In this document: positions 1 through 11,758 of the stretch, piece after piece | Layout: every line of letters begins with the position of its first letter | Numbering within the stretch: the stretch's first letter is position 1 | NCBI RefSeq assembly: GCF_011075055.1 | Contig: NC_058145.1 | Location: 3,753,228-3,817,227, forward strand | Source: Mangifera indica | Taxonomy: Eukaryota; Streptophyta; Magnoliopsida; Sapindales; Anacardiaceae | DNA: 64,000 nt | Direction of reading: 5' to 3' | Position numbers and translations under genes: made by a program | The notes under the pieces: model-generated | The model's input: the letters and a program-made list of their open reading frames with translations, nothing else | Told to the model about the DNA's origin: nothing | Databases searched by the model: none

Positions 1-339
1 TCATTTTGGATAGCAATTAGATGATGGCTTGACCCAATTCATGAAGAACCTTCTGGCTTTCACAAAAGAGTTTAAATTTTTGGGTTCGAAAATAAAGTGA
101 TTGTCTTTTCTCATTCATCAAATTAATGGTGTTTCTCCTGAACTGTCCAATGAATTCTTTCAAACATGGAGCAATGTTGAGAATGTAGTATTGTTTAACT
201 TGTTAGTTTGGTTTGGGTAATGTTAAATAATATTTGTCCTCTATGTTGATGTCAAGTATTCTTTCTATTCAACTTTGACAAACAACACTAGGTTTATGGT
301 TTCTTCGTCTTAAGCGATTGGATGTTATATATATACGAC

Positions 340-760
340 TTCACAAAATATACCATGTGTAAAGAGAAAATGAAGAAGTTGATGGCATTATACAAGGCAC
401 TACCACACCTTATGAAGGCTAGCAATTATTACACATAAAAGAATATCCCCCTACCAAGACCTCACAAAGGTTGCAATTTAAGTTTGTCCGTGAAGTGCCA
501 AAACAAGATGTAACAATTGACGACTGTTAATATTTATAAAATACCTTGCCTAGAATCATGCATTAAACTTCACATCTAAACATTCTAAATTGCTAAGGAA
601 GCACATTGCCAACACCACATTCCACGAAAAGGCCATTGGTAAGAATTAATTTGGGTTTAATTTTTTTTTTAATCTTATAGGACTTTAGTTGATTGATTAA
701 GCAATTACATGATTGGTTCTATGTATTCATTAACTAATTTTGCTTATTCTCTTTGTAGAT
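340..760 (+). pseudogene. decayed Ulp1-type (C48) cysteine protease gene of a MULE, 3' end
   Basis: Translating across frames recovers a C48-like tail. Around 500-530 there is a D-C pair in the context TIDDC, then IFIKYLA, then a stretch beginning FTSKHSKLLRKHIAN near 565-615. This matches the region around the catalytic Cys and the C-terminal end of Ulp1-like proteases carried by plant Mutator-like elements. The reading frame is broken by stops and at least one frameshift (an in-frame stop near 436). A possible last exon follows an acceptor at about 759. The gene enters from outside the window and converges on the MULE transposase at 2494-4155, the same arrangement as the larger element at 22.8-40 kb. 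The family call is moderate because the match is short; that it is broken is clear. Confidence 0.45.
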
Positions 761-939
761 TTGGACGAGTACAGTTAATGTGATAATAGAATGTATTTTT
801 TTCACATTGTTGGTTGAAAGTATATAGTGGAGTGAATTTTTATTCACGGATGGTTTAAAATATATAGTAAACTATATTTTTTTTATCTTATGTATTCTTT
901 TTTCTCTTGTGTGAATAAAAAGGAGATATCAATAATACA

Positions 940-1040
940 AAGAGTACCATGTCGAATTTTTTCAAAAACTATAGGGGACCATGCCAAACATTTTCCAAAA
1001 ATATAGGAAAGACCATGCTAAACTTTTTTGAAAATTGTTA
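940..1040. repeat. three short tandem repeats, about 35-40 bp each
   Basis: Three imperfect copies of a unit built on ACCATG followed by AAA/CTTTTT and a TATAGG tail lie next to each other (near 947, 978 and 1012). They fall in the non-coding gap between the two convergent MULE genes. Confidence 0.6.
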
Positions 1041-2480
1041 TAATAACTAAAGGTAAAGTTGCAATCTTCTGTGTAACAAAACTAGTTGTACTACACCATT
1101 AACTCTGTTACACAGAACGGTGACTTTGTTACACAAAAGATATTAACTTTTTCCTTGATAGAGATTTTGATTTTGTGTCAACAAGATCAAGAAAATAAAA
1201 TATAATTAAATAATTAAACGTTATGTCATAATATGAAAATAAACCATAATGATATTAATACAATTAAACATGGACCAAACATTAAAATAAAAGCTAAGCG
1301 GTATTGTGGTTACAGAGAAGTTGGTAATTTTTTCTTAATACACGGGATGATGAAGCCACTGTATAACCAAGTAACCAAGTCAATTGTTTGCACTAGCTTA
1401 TCCATAATACTTAGGATGAGCTAGTACAAGACAACTCTTTGTTACATAGATGTTGGTAACTTGTTTCTTATGAGTCATTGTCATCCCATACTAGCAAGAA
1501 CCTGAAAATAAAACATCAAGAAATTAATATAAAAAAACATGGACAAAACCCAAAAGAAAAGTTAATCAAGCAAAATATTTGAACATTAAATTACAATACA
1601 AGTCAATACAAAAACTAAAACTATGATCAACTATTTTATCGGATAGGTTGACCTGTGTCTATGTCGTTACTTGATGCACAAAGTGAGCTAGCAATGGACA
1701 CTAGAGGAAGGCTTTGACAATTTAGTCGAGTATGTCCATGTTGGTGGCATCAGCTACAATTTTATGGTTAGACTTCTTTTCCTTTGTGATAGGCTCTTTG
1801 GTTGGCTGGATAGATGATTGGACCATTATTGTTGTATCGCAGATGAATAAATTGCAGATATATTAGATGGTGCTCAAGTTGACTAATCTCCCACTGTATT
1901 AACATCTTCTTTATACACCCTTTGTAAATATGTTATGGAATAATATACACTAACACATCCTCCGTTGTCTAAGAGGTTATTAAACCTTGTAACAGTCGTG
2001 TCATATGTATATAGAATCTGAGAAAGTTAAAATTTTTCATAGTCATAAGTCCGATAGAGAATATTTATGATAAACACCTATTGCCATGAATTTTGTACTT
2101 TGTATCAGTGGAAGTTGATTAGTTTGACCACCATATTGACAGTGTTATGTATATATTCAACAATCTTATCCTCCACCCATGGTGTTAACAAGTGAGATCT
2201 CTCACCTATTAAAACAACTAATAAAACCCAATGAAAAAAATAAAACAGTTTATTCAACATACCTGTCATGTTTTAACTATTATAAAACTAATATTGCATT
2301 ATGCTCCTCAAAAACTCAACCAAGATAGTGATAGACAAAGCGAGAGCAATACATATCAAAATGTTAAAGGACTTAGTAATATTAGTTGTCATGATGTTAT
2401 ATTGTTATCCTCTAAAGTGGGTATGCGTTTATCTTTCATACGTAATATCGGTTAACTAAGCTACTGCAGTGGGTTTTACC
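1041..2480. other. non-coding gap between convergent MULE genes
   Basis: AT-rich sequence with no convincing coding region. Between 1068 and 1138 the motif TGTGTAACA and its complement TGTTACACA recur several times, giving short inverted repeats. The small ORFs here lack codon bias or family matches. The 1640-2200 part may be the decayed 3' end of the minus-strand transposase, but I could not recover a clear SWIM or zinc-knuckle motif. Confidence 0.4.
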
Positions 2481-2493
2481 TGGATAATTCTAC

Positions 2494-4155
2494 TCATGAC
2501 AAATTGAAAGTCTTTAATGTAATATGCCTTAGTAGCTCACTAAAATAATTTTTTAATATGTTTAGTTTTTTTGAACTACATGCCATGTTTCTTTTTATAT
2601 TGTGATTACAAAAACCATGGCGAGCTTCAAACATTACGTTCACCACCGATACAATAATTAAATGACAATGATAAAGAATAATGGCCAAGTCTGAAACATC
2701 ATTGATGCATATACTAGGTATGTCAAAAATAAGGTCTATATATTCATTCCCTCATTGTGGCCAATACCGAAGGCTAGTAGATAAATTTAATTATTGTCGT
2801 CTTTTGTAACAATAATGAAAAGAGACTCAAGGTACTTTCCCTTTAAATGTAAAACATCAATGCAAATCACAAGAAGCAAAATTGTTGGAATCCTCTGATC
2901 GAACAACCTAATGCTATGAAGAAAATTGAAACTTTTTTTACATATTGATATCAATACATGTCACAATTCTTAGCTTCTTGAGATCCAAATTGTGACAATA
3001 CTTAAGTAAGAGTATGAAAGACTCTTTGGGAGATCTTTATAATGCATTTAATACATATGTCTTGGCACGCCACACTTGTCATGTTAGAAATAATTTCCTT
3101 TGGTAGATAAATGTAATCAATTACAAATATCGATTTAAGAATGTTCCCTCAATGACTTTGTACTAGTTTATCTATAGTATGGCAAAATTTGATCACGTGG
3201 ATAAGTATGTGCCTCATCCATACGCCATAACATCTAGTAGTCTTCATCCTCCTCCCTTGTTGCTTATGTCCTCCATTTACATTCTAGATGTATACACTTA
3301 ATCTCATATTGTACCCTATCAAAGTGACTAACTTTTCATTGAATACATATATCTAACAGATAAGTTCAAAATAATATTTTCAATTCTACCTTTGAATTGC
3401 AAAAGCCCATCATTTTTAAACTGTTATCTCTTTTAATTTTTCGATTACTAATACTTGCATTATCAACATCTATAACAAACTTAAAAACCTACTAAATAGA
3501 TTAGGATTATGAACATGACTTGTATATACTCCAATATTTATGGAGTCATGACGTTTCGTGCTACATTCGGCCATGTCATTTAAAAGCAATGCTTTGACTT
3601 TTTCCAACATCTTAGCTTGGTACGCAATACATGCCATCATTAAACCCCAAAAATTCATCATCATCGTCGTCATCCTTATTACCCTCAACCTCACAATCCT
3701 CATTCATATCATCATCATTATCATCATCACCATAATTACTACTATACTTTTGGAAACTTTGTGATTGTGCCTAGTTGTCTGTTGGATGATCCTCTATTTT
3801 TTTCTCCTAAATATCTTCAGCTTGTTGATTATCTTTTCCTTCAATTGGACTCTCAATAACATAGAGTTTTGTCGATTCTCGTAAACTTTTTGCTACAACC
3901 ATCACATACTCAAGATTATTATCGTCTACAATCTTAATTGGATCCACCAATTTGTCACCAAGGATAAATACATAGATATTTTACTAACTTCGATCAATTT
4001 TAATATGATAAAATATTTTTGTCACAAATCCTTTGAAATCAACATTTGTGTCAATGCAGATTTGTCTTTCATTCTTATCGACATATTTCATCACATTGTT
4101 ATCACTTAAAATCTATTTCCTTCCATAGCGAATCTTAAATGTAGTTTTTTTCATC
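2494..4155 (-). pseudogene. MuDR/MULE transposase, decayed
   Basis: Read on the minus strand from an ATG near 4155, the segment gives in order: a PB1-like N-terminus with many stops (about 4155-3880); an Asp/Glu-rich linker (GAT/GAA runs at 3640-3775); a MuDR DNA-binding region with ECKWRT and a WRMDEAHTYPRDQ-type motif (about 3290-3190); and the MULE transposase core with the CIDVLHLKGKYLESLF block (about 2865-2815), then an AFGIG block (about 2775) and a HGFCNHNIKRNM block (about 2630-2580). The order and motifs are those of plant Mutator transposases. At least ten stops and several frameshifts make it non-functional. It is convergent with the Ulp1 remnant at 340-760. Confidence 0.75.
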
Positions 4156-4159
4156 TTTA

Positions 4160-4745
4160 GTTTAAACTAAACCTAAAACAATAAGCAAATACCTTGGATA
4201 ACTAATTGCGATTCATGGGTCTAAAAGAACGGTTGGCGGGATTGCCTACCTTTGGTGAACTCGCCTACAGTTGGTGAGATTGCCTTTGATTGACGACCTC
4301 GCCAACCAGTTCTTCATTCTATTTTTTATCCAGATTTTACTTAGATCTTCATCAACTTATTCCTAGTTTAACTATCAATACTTCAACTGCATTATATTAA
4401 TATTAAACAATATTACAAGATGAAATCACAACATTAAATAATAGTAAATTATATTTCACATGAAATCACAACATGAATCTAGCATACATTCTTCGATTTT
4501 ACTTTGTTAAACAAAAAAAGACATAACATCAGAGTAATAAATCAACCCTGATATGAATTGGGATGATTTTCTTGCAAATATGTGATTTTTGGTGTGAAAA
4601 GGCCAACTTGTGTTTATAAGGTTGAAGACAAGGGTAGTTTAGGTATTCGATAAACTTTTTGATATAAATGTTTAGTATGTTAAAAGCGTGATATATTTGT
4701 ATAGGCAAACCCATTTTGTGGCAAAAATTTCAATATCCTTTGAAA
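4160..4745. other. no gene seen
   Basis: Probable 5' flank of the minus-strand MULE transposase. A short GC-richer block at 4225-4310 repeats a GGCGAG/TTGGTGA motif on both strands. Nothing else can be supported. Confidence 0.35.
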
Positions 4746-4746
4746 T

Positions 4747-5015
4747 ATTTTCAACCCAATCTAAATCATTTTACAATTAAATAAAACCAAACTATAATTT
4801 TTAAGTGGTGCAATTCAGTTAGGTTTTACAATTTGAATTGAATTATGCACACCTTTAATTCAAATCATAAACCAAACCAGACCAAATCATACTTTTCAAT
4901 TTAGTTTGTTATCTAAAATGGTTTAGTTTGGTTTACAATTTTTTCAAATTGTTTTTTTAATTTGGTTTAAAAAATGTTTTAAACCATACTAAATCAAATC
5001 ATGCACATCAAAATT
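4747..5015. mobile_element. small hAT-like MITE relic
   Basis: The segment is rich in AAACCAAAC/GTTTGGTTT and contains AATTATGCACACC at 4842-4854. A related segment lies at 40030-40215 (AATTATGTACACC). This composition is typical of short hAT-like non-autonomous elements in plants. I could not define clean termini or a target duplication, so the class is inference. Confidence 0.3.
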
Positions 5016-5040
5016 TAAAGACAAAGTATTATTTAGCTTA

Positions 5041-5194
5041 AGAGTTTTTTCTTTTATAATCTTTTTAACAATTTTATAAAAAATTTAACAAAATTTGTTA
5101 ACAAATTTCATTAGTGAAGAATTGGATTTTTTAAATTAAAGGGTGAGAATATGTCATTTCTTCTAGCTTTGGGTGGGAAATAGTCATTTGGCCC
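5041..5194. mobile_element. right-arm remnant of the 9-bp-TSD MITE family
   Basis: The segment ends in GGGTGGGAAATAGTCATTTGGCC, the conserved right terminus of the Mutator-type MITEs at 40-57 kb. No matching left arm is seen nearby, so this is a truncated or diverged copy. Confidence 0.55.
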
Positions 5195-5289
5195 AAAAAG
5201 AAACCATTAACTTTTAGTTTTACATTTAAACCCTTATTATTTTATGTCTTGTCTCCTTCACCCCAGAAACCACACACTTACTAACAACA

Positions 5290-6250
5290 CTCTAAAGGAT
5301 CGAATGACCAAAGAGGGGAGTGAATTCGACAATTTAAAACAATTTTTATCAAATTAAAGAATTAAACCAATTTATTCAAATCAATTAATGTTGCCTATTT
5401 TTAATGCAATTTATGAGAATAACAAAAACATTTCAAATAATCAATACAATCAAAAGAATATAACACAAAGTATAAATTTAAGGGAAAAGAAAATCAAACA
5501 CGCGATATATAGTGGTTCGGCAGAATCCGGTCTACGTCCACTCTTCCAAGCTATCTTCCTTGGAGTATTCCACTAATCCTTGGATGACAAAAACTCAACC
5601 AAACTTTTCTTCACAACAAAATAACTTCCAAGGTGTTATTAACCTTTACAAATGCTAGAACTTAATTTTTCTCGCAAAAAATTTTCTAATTTCTCTAAGA
5701 GTGAACCTCACTCTTTTATAATACGAATTTTTGGTATGACTTCAAAATATAATCTCTCTCAAATATTTTATATGAAAGTTTAAGCTTAGTACAACCTAAT
5801 GCAAATAAAATTACAAAGTGTCTGAGTAAGGGTTTTGATTAGAAAGAGAATTTGCAAGTGAATAGCTCAAAACTAATTTGCTCTCAAATATGTGAAAGTT
5901 CTTGATGGCAAAAGTCCTTTGCAAATGAATTTGATTGAGTTTATATAGGGAAAAATGAGAAAAGTTAGTGTTGTGTACAAAAATAGACTTTTAAGTGAGC
6001 TATCACATGCAAATAAATATTCTAATCAATACGAATGCTTCAAGATTATACATATATCTATCTAAACTTGAGTTTTTCTTCAAATCTTCAAGAATTCTTC
6101 ACTTGAGTCTTGTCTTTCATTTTCATCTTGAAACTCTTTCAAGTGCATTAGTTAAATTCTTGTAATCTAAACTCATACTCAAGTAAAATTATTAGTCAAT
6201 ATGCTTAGGGACATATTAGTTTGTTATCATCAAAATAAGAGCATAATGAC
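5290..6250 (-). mobile_element. LTR-retroelement-like fragment, non-coding
   Basis: On the minus strand the segment starts with ATTTTGATGATAACAAAC and ends near 5300 with a GAATTCACTCCCCTC block. It contains GTGGTTCGGCAGAATCC at 5511-5527 (plus strand). These are hallmarks I associate with abundant plant LTR-type non-coding elements. No protein domain is visible, and its right end abuts a copy of the BRF1 promoter region. Class and exact ends are uncertain. Confidence 0.35.
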
Positions 6251-6745
6251 TCATTGAGTCAACACACTTAAGCTAAAAAACCCACACAAGTTTGTCATTT
6301 CAATTTCCAAGGTCCCACCTCACACCCAATAAAACCATTCCACGTGTCACAATCAAAGACTTCTATTTAACAAAACACAACTCAATTCTTCAACCCACGT
6401 AAACCCTAATTACTCTCAATTCTTCATCTTGAAACTCTTTCAAGTGCATTAGTTAAATTCTTGCAATCTAAACTCATACTCAAATAAAATCATTAGTCAA
6501 TATGCTTAGGGACATATTAGTTTGTTATCATCAAAATAAGAGTATAATGACTCATTGAGTCAACACACTTAAGCTAAAAAACCCACACAAGTTTGTCACT
6601 TCAATTTCCAAGGTCCCACCTCACACCCAATAAAACCATTCCACGTGTCACAATCAAAGACTTCTATTTAACAAAACACAACTCAATTCTTCAACCCACG
6701 TAAACCCTAATTACTCTCAATAAAACCTCACTCTCAATTTCTTCT
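6122..6745. repeat. 301-bp tandem duplication carrying a BRF1 promoter copy
   Basis: The unit starting TTCATCTTGAAACTC at 6122 starts again at 6423, a period of 301 bp with very few differences. Each unit contains the tail of the LTR-like element and then about 130-150 bp homologous to the BRF1 upstream region at 12318-12475. Near-identity of the two units implies a recent duplication. Confidence 0.9.
6591..6745 (+). promoter_or_regulatory. orphan copy of the BRF1 promoter/5' UTR region
   Basis: Collinear with 12318-12475 just upstream of BRF1: ACTTCAATTTCCAAGGTCCC, an AATAAAAC block, GACTTCTATTTAAC and ATTACTCTCAATAAAACC are shared. A second copy lies at 6290-6420. The orphan copies keep a G-box core (CACGTG, about 6642-6647) and a telobox (AAACCCTAA, about 6702-6710). 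The BRF1 copy has CATGTG and ACACTAA at those places. No coding gene follows directly, so function here is unknown. Confidence 0.7.
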
Positions 6746-7737
6746 TGATAGTCTCATGTGGCTTGGTTATAGCAACTTAGAATTTTTTAGAGTATCCATT
6801 TGCAATTATCCCATTAAATCCTTGTGAGCCTTCGTCAATAAAAGTAGTTTTATTATATACAAATTTTGACTATTGGAGTTGTATTTTGCTGGTAAAAAGT
6901 AGGTATCATGAAGTGTTTGTTCAGAATACAGTTAATAGCGACACCTTAGACAAATATTGTTTCTGATCTTGGATATATATTGGATCTGATCCATCCATGA
7001 TGGGTTGACCCAATCTATTAGAGTCAAAAGGCAAAAGTAACCCTTATATATATAAAAATTACTCTTTTACCCTTGACAGTAATTAAAGTTAACTATCACT
7101 CTCCTATTAATAAAAATAATGTAACTCTGTTTTGGGAGAAGAGAATACTGCTCTCTCTTATGCTAAAAACATGCAAAATGCTATTTCTCTAAAACTCTCT
7201 TCATTTGGAAGAAATTTTACAGAAAACAAGAAAGCAAAACAAGCAAAGTGTGTTGTAGATTCTTACGGAAGTGCATTGAATCACCAATCATCATTAAAGT
7301 TTTAGATTTCTAAATCAGGTATGTTTTTTTATGATCTTGGACATTTTAATTTCCGCTAACAATATATGCCCTGACTTCACCTGCTTTGTGATTCTTATTT
7401 GATGCTGGAAGCTATTGTTAGATATACAATATTTAGTAATCTAGAACATGTGAAACTCGATATTATTTGGCCCACCATTTGGGTGTAATCATGTTAAGCA
7501 ATACTACCCTTTGATTCTTTTACGCCCTTAAAACTTATCTATTTTGTTACAAGAGTTTTAGATCTTTAGGCTTTACTTTCAAAATAGGTTGGAATTCCCT
7601 CAAGCTGTATATGACCGACTTCAAAATTGTTTGACATATTAAACTTGTGACAACATAAGTGATTCGCATTTTAATTTCTCCTTGTGTCGTCCTTGTTGTT
7701 TATGAGATCTCACTTCTTGTTTGTTGTGAATTTGCAG
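6746..7737. other. no intact gene; upstream part of a pseudogene region
   Basis: AT-rich with mostly short ORFs. Earlier cysteine synthase exons were looked for and not recognised. The 7140-7320 stretch has a leader-like look (purine-rich, CTCTCT), but nothing decisive. Confidence 0.3.
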
Positions 7738-9260
7738 ATATCCAGTGATGAAGCTATTGAAACTACAAAACAAGTGGCACTCTAGGAAGGATTGTTGGCT
7801 AGTACTTCTCATTACTTGCAAACCTTTATACGACTTGTAATCAAAGAAAAATTGAATCTGAATCTATGAGTAGTTCTCAAATGGAAATGATTAAGCACTA
7901 TATTTTTGTTTCTTAGATTATGGGTTTGTCAAATCATAATCCTTCATGCCTATGATGGGTTATTCCAGCAGTTAGACATGTGGTTTGCTTACATAAGGTC
8001 TTGGGTTTGAGTTTTCTCATAGGCACCTACATGGCCAAAAGTCATTGTTTCTTACTTCCGAAAGATACCCTTCTGCAAATATTTTCAGCTAGTCTGCTGA
8101 CTAAATTTTTTCCTAACTTCATTTCGATCACAATAGATTGAGTTTTTTTTCTAGAAACATCCTCTTTAAACGAATCCATGTGATAGGATCTCCGCTAATA
8201 TTTAACCAAAACAATGACAAACACAATCAAATAAAGAGAACAAAAACTATTTTTATTGATTTTGGGGAATCATAGAGATAAACTGTCAATTCAATGGGGT
8301 TGAGACCTCTCAATTCCAACCGTTTGAGGCATCGTAAGCCTTTCTTCAGCCAAAGGCTGCCCACAACCAAAGGCTACCTAAACCCTAATTTATTCCTTCA
8401 CCCTTTTACAATCTTATCTCCCAATTATTTATACTTACCCTATCCTCTAGAATTAAGATGTGTTCCTGAAAACCCAAAGTCCTAACACCATGCCAAAAGT
8501 TCGTGTCGACAATTTGGCAGTTAAGCTTTTGGAAGGCGATAAACATCAATCTATATTCAAATCAAACCCTAGAAGGATAACTAAATCAATAACCCTAGTT
8601 CTATAAGAAACAATTCAACACTACTGTTTGCTTCGTTTGGTTTTTTCCAACTTGGCAGTGTTATGATTGTAAACATACTGTGAACCATCCGCTTCGTCTG
8701 CGTCTATAGAAAATAATCATTTTGATTCATTCTTAGTCAATTAAACAACTGTTTTTTCTATTAATCTTGTCGTGTCCATTCCTTTAATATGACTTAGTCA
8801 TTAATGTTTGCTTGCCTATTAAATATCAGATTGGCATATTTTCCGGTGTGGCTGTAGCTGTTGCAATGAAGGTCGGAAAGAGACCTGAAAATGCTGGGAA
8901 GCGCATTGCAGTAAGTCATTTTCGTAAAATCTAATGGCTTTTTCTTTCAATTTCTTAATCTTCTAATGATTTCTCCATTCTTTCGCCCGCTTTCTTATTT
9001 TCTATGTTACAAATCCTAACATCATGCTGGTGTCGGAATCTATCTTCATTTTTGCTTCATTGTATTCCCAGAGTACTAAAATCATAATTCATTATCCATG
9101 AATCCTGAGAAAAGAAAACTTTATACCACAAAGATTTAATTGTATTCTATTTCTTTCAAGTAATCAGATCTTACCTAAATAAGAAACTAAATCAGTTGTT
9201 TGATTTCAGGTTGTGTTTCCTGGCCTTGGAGAATGATTTCTCTTAACCGTTCTTTTCCAG
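7738..9260 (+). pseudogene. cysteine synthase (O-acetylserine thiol-lyase) 3' fragment, two nonsense mutations
   Basis: Three remnants of the last exons of a plant cysteine synthase are collinear. The exon after the acceptor at 7737 encodes ISSDEAIETTKQVAL, then TAG where the family has Lys, then EGLLA. The exon at 8830-8910 encodes IGIFSGVAVAVAMKV and a KRPENAGK block; its donor GTAAGT is intact. The exon from 9210 encodes VVFPGLGE and then TGA where the family has CGA (Arg). The enzyme is PLP-dependent and makes cysteine from O-acetylserine and sulfide. Here the N-terminal two thirds, including the PLP lysine, are absent, so it cannot be active. The intron between the first two remnants is enlarged to about 1 kb. 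Confidence 0.85.
7800..8829. other. enlarged intron of the pseudogene, possible insertion
   Basis: The donor expected after the GLL codons is lost, and about 1 kb of AT-rich sequence separates the two cysteine synthase remnants. The block at 8280-8600 is a little richer in GC (CCTAAACCCTAATT, CAACCGTTTGAGGC) and may be an inserted element. No termini were found. Confidence 0.3.
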
Positions 9261-10225
9261 TTGATCTGAGAAGAATGCGAGAAAATGCAGCCTGAAGCAT
9301 CAAATTTCTCTATTCGAGTTCATAGAATTTCTCCATCTTGTTATATGTACCATTTCAAGGATTTTTTTTTTTTAAATCAAAACTCCATTCATGACTGGCT
9401 TTTCCTTGTCTAATAAGGAATTAAGGAAATATCCTGTAACTGAAATCCTGTTATATGGAGTCTGTGATTGCATTATTCATAAGGAATAAATCATAGCCTT
9501 TAACCAAAAACACTCAATCATCAAACCAAAATTTCACTTGCCACTATTGCAATTTCAGAAAACATTTAAGTTTAAAACTCTTCATCAAAGCCCACCTTTC
9601 TTAGTTTTCATAAATCATTTATAAATAGTTAATCTCTAACAAATAGCTTCCTGTCCCAGACTATGCCTCTGGTAGAGAAGGGTTTTGTAACATCAATGGT
9701 GGATTTAAACTGAATTAAATTCAGAAAAAAGTTAATTTGAGCTGTCTCAAATCCGGTCCACTACCATGTGATAAGACCAAGTGACCTCCACTGAGTATAC
9801 TTTGGTTATGCACCCTTTGGCGATCAAATACTTATTTAATCTTCAATATACTTTGGTGCAGGGTTTCATCGATATTTTAAGTCATACAAGACATAGTTTT
9901 ATTGTTCGTTGTAATATTTTGTACGATGATCAATGTCAACACTAATACGCAGGACGATTGTATGTTATCTGAAGATACATAAAACATATTTTATAATATA
10001 TAAGTGAAAAATAATACATATTATAAAATATATCAAAAATTAGTTTGATATAATAAATATTATACGATATGATACACATATTATTGATATAAATTGATGC
10101 ATCTTTTAAAAAAATTCATTCTTTAATGTTACTGTTTACAACTTTGAAGTGAGCTGAAGTTAGTATACTAATTCTAACCATTTTAAATTTAAATCAAACT
10201 CTAACCAATTTTTGTTTAGGTTTTG
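9261..10225. other. no gene seen
   Basis: AT-rich intergenic sequence. A T-run lies at 9363-9373 and strings of ATA/TAT at 9990-10090. No coding or RNA gene is supported. Confidence 0.4.
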
Positions 10226-10259
10226 TTTAATTCAAATCAGACTTGGACGTTGGGTTATA

Positions 10260-10440
10260 TTTTCTCACAAGAGCCTAATTAGCTCAGCCATAATTGGGCC
10301 AATGCAGCCCATGCTCAAAGTTGAAACCCAAGTATTCAATTTCTCCTCCTCTCAGTCCTCTGTGCTTCCGGTTCCGGGTTTGAGGGTTCTAAAAATCTCA
10401 ATCTCATCTTCACTTTCACAGCACAAGGTTCTTCTCTACT
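10260..10440 (+). promoter_or_regulatory. promoter-like block with site II (TGGGCC) motifs
   Basis: TTGGGCC at 10294-10300 and GCCCATG at 10307-10313 form a pair of site-II type motifs, followed by a pyrimidine-rich leader-like stretch (TTTCTCCTCCTCTCAGTCC). This is the usual look of a housekeeping promoter and 5' UTR in plants. It may be the old promoter of the enoyl-reductase fragment about 1.3 kb downstream, but that link is inference. Confidence 0.4.
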
Positions 10441-10734
10441 CTCTTTTATCGATTTTAATTTATAATACCTTGTATTTATTTTTTTTCATTTTTGCAGTTC
10501 AGTATTTTTTTTTCCTGTTTTTGGGTTGCGTTTTTAACTGTTATTTCATCTTTTCTAGATACCCTTTTGTGATTTTTTTTTTTGTTTTGGTTAAGATTTC
10601 ATATCATATTTATTTGCTTTAGATGATAAAGGTTCCATTTATGTGTGTGACTCTGTGTGTGTACATATATATATTATGGGTTAGAATTAATTATGATATG
10701 CTCTTATTATGTAATCCAAAAGATTTTCTTGTAC

Positions 10735-10880
10735 TATTCTTCTGGTTGAATTGGCCACCACTCCGTCTATAAGTGGTTATGCTGAGGCAGACAGGTTTCG
10801 CTGCCCAGTCAATCGACAGAGGCCCCACTCCCTTTCGAGTGGGCGGGGGTTCAAGGGGCAGCGCCCCTGAGCACATAAAC
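10735..10880. repeat. GC-rich hairpin block
   Basis: The block stands out from its AT-rich surroundings. It has two perfect hairpins: CCCACTC (10824-10830) with GAGTGGG (10837-10843), and AGGGGC (10854-10859) with GCCCCT (10863-10868) around a 3-nt loop. A TA dinucleotide run follows at about 10890-10912. It is probably a fragment of a dispersed repeat; the class is not known to me. Confidence 0.5.
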
Positions 10881-10919
10881 GGTTTGGGAATAATATATAT
10901 ATATATATATTATTGAATA

Positions 10920-11758
10920 CAGGGACCCATATAACCCTAATTTTGCAAGTCTTTATCCCTACCTCTCAAGTGCATCCGTAGCCCGCATATAATCTACTGT
11001 TACCTCAAACTCTTCAGTGTCACCATCATTGTTTCTGACCAGTAAATAATTATAGCTCCATAACCGTAGTTTTGGTCTCAGTCATCATCTCAAGCATCAA
11101 TCAATTTGTCATCCAACAATATGGTAGTTGTGCCGTCGTCGGACTTGTCCCAGTCATCACTCAACTTGTTGATAAGTCGTTCTTCTTCCTGATTGCTTTA
11201 TTGTATTGAAGAGAATATCAATTATCCAAGAGATACCAAGATACGTTTTGATTGGTGTAATGAAATATAACAATGTTGTTTTGAGTTTAAAGAATCGATG
11301 TTAGCTGTGAAACGAATCCAACACTTCAATGTGTTTTAAAAAATGTATATGTTTCAGATTTATCCTCTATTTTCTAGACATCTTTTGACTTGATTTAATC
11401 TTTGAGATCTTATTTAAAAATAGGATATTAAATCTACATGCTATGTTTTGCATTCTTATTTTGATTGTAATACTTTCTATAAACATTATAATTTTCTTTC
11501 TACTATAATAAAAGAATTCATATCTGAGAATTGTAAGAAAAGTCACTTTGCACATAATCCAGTTATGAGAAGATCCAAATTCGTTTATATCCTCCAATGA
11601 TTTTTATGAGATAAGTAACTCACAATGTGTTTGACAAAATTCCTACTAAGTAATATTAAAATTTTTTGATGCATAATTTGATGAAAACAAATTATCATAT
11701 GATACAAATACAATGCTAACTACTGCCTGGTAATCTAAAAAATAATTTTATTTCGTAG
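10920..11758. other. no gene recognised
   Basis: The 10930-11180 stretch has more balanced composition than its surroundings and contains many CATCA/CAGTC motifs, but no frame gives a recognisable protein. The remainder is AT-rich. Confidence 0.35.

Noticed and set aside
3558..3764. 68-codon Ile-rich frame on the plus strand
   Set aside because: Complement of the acidic linker of the minus-strand MULE transposase.
10212..10622. 136-codon open frame
   Set aside because: It spans the site-II promoter block and then a T-rich stretch; residues are mostly Phe/Leu/Ile from poly-T, and no family pattern is seen.
10801..10870. possible tRNA gene (GGTTCAA-type box)
   Set aside because: No A box, no cloverleaf; the base pairing is explained by two simple hairpins.
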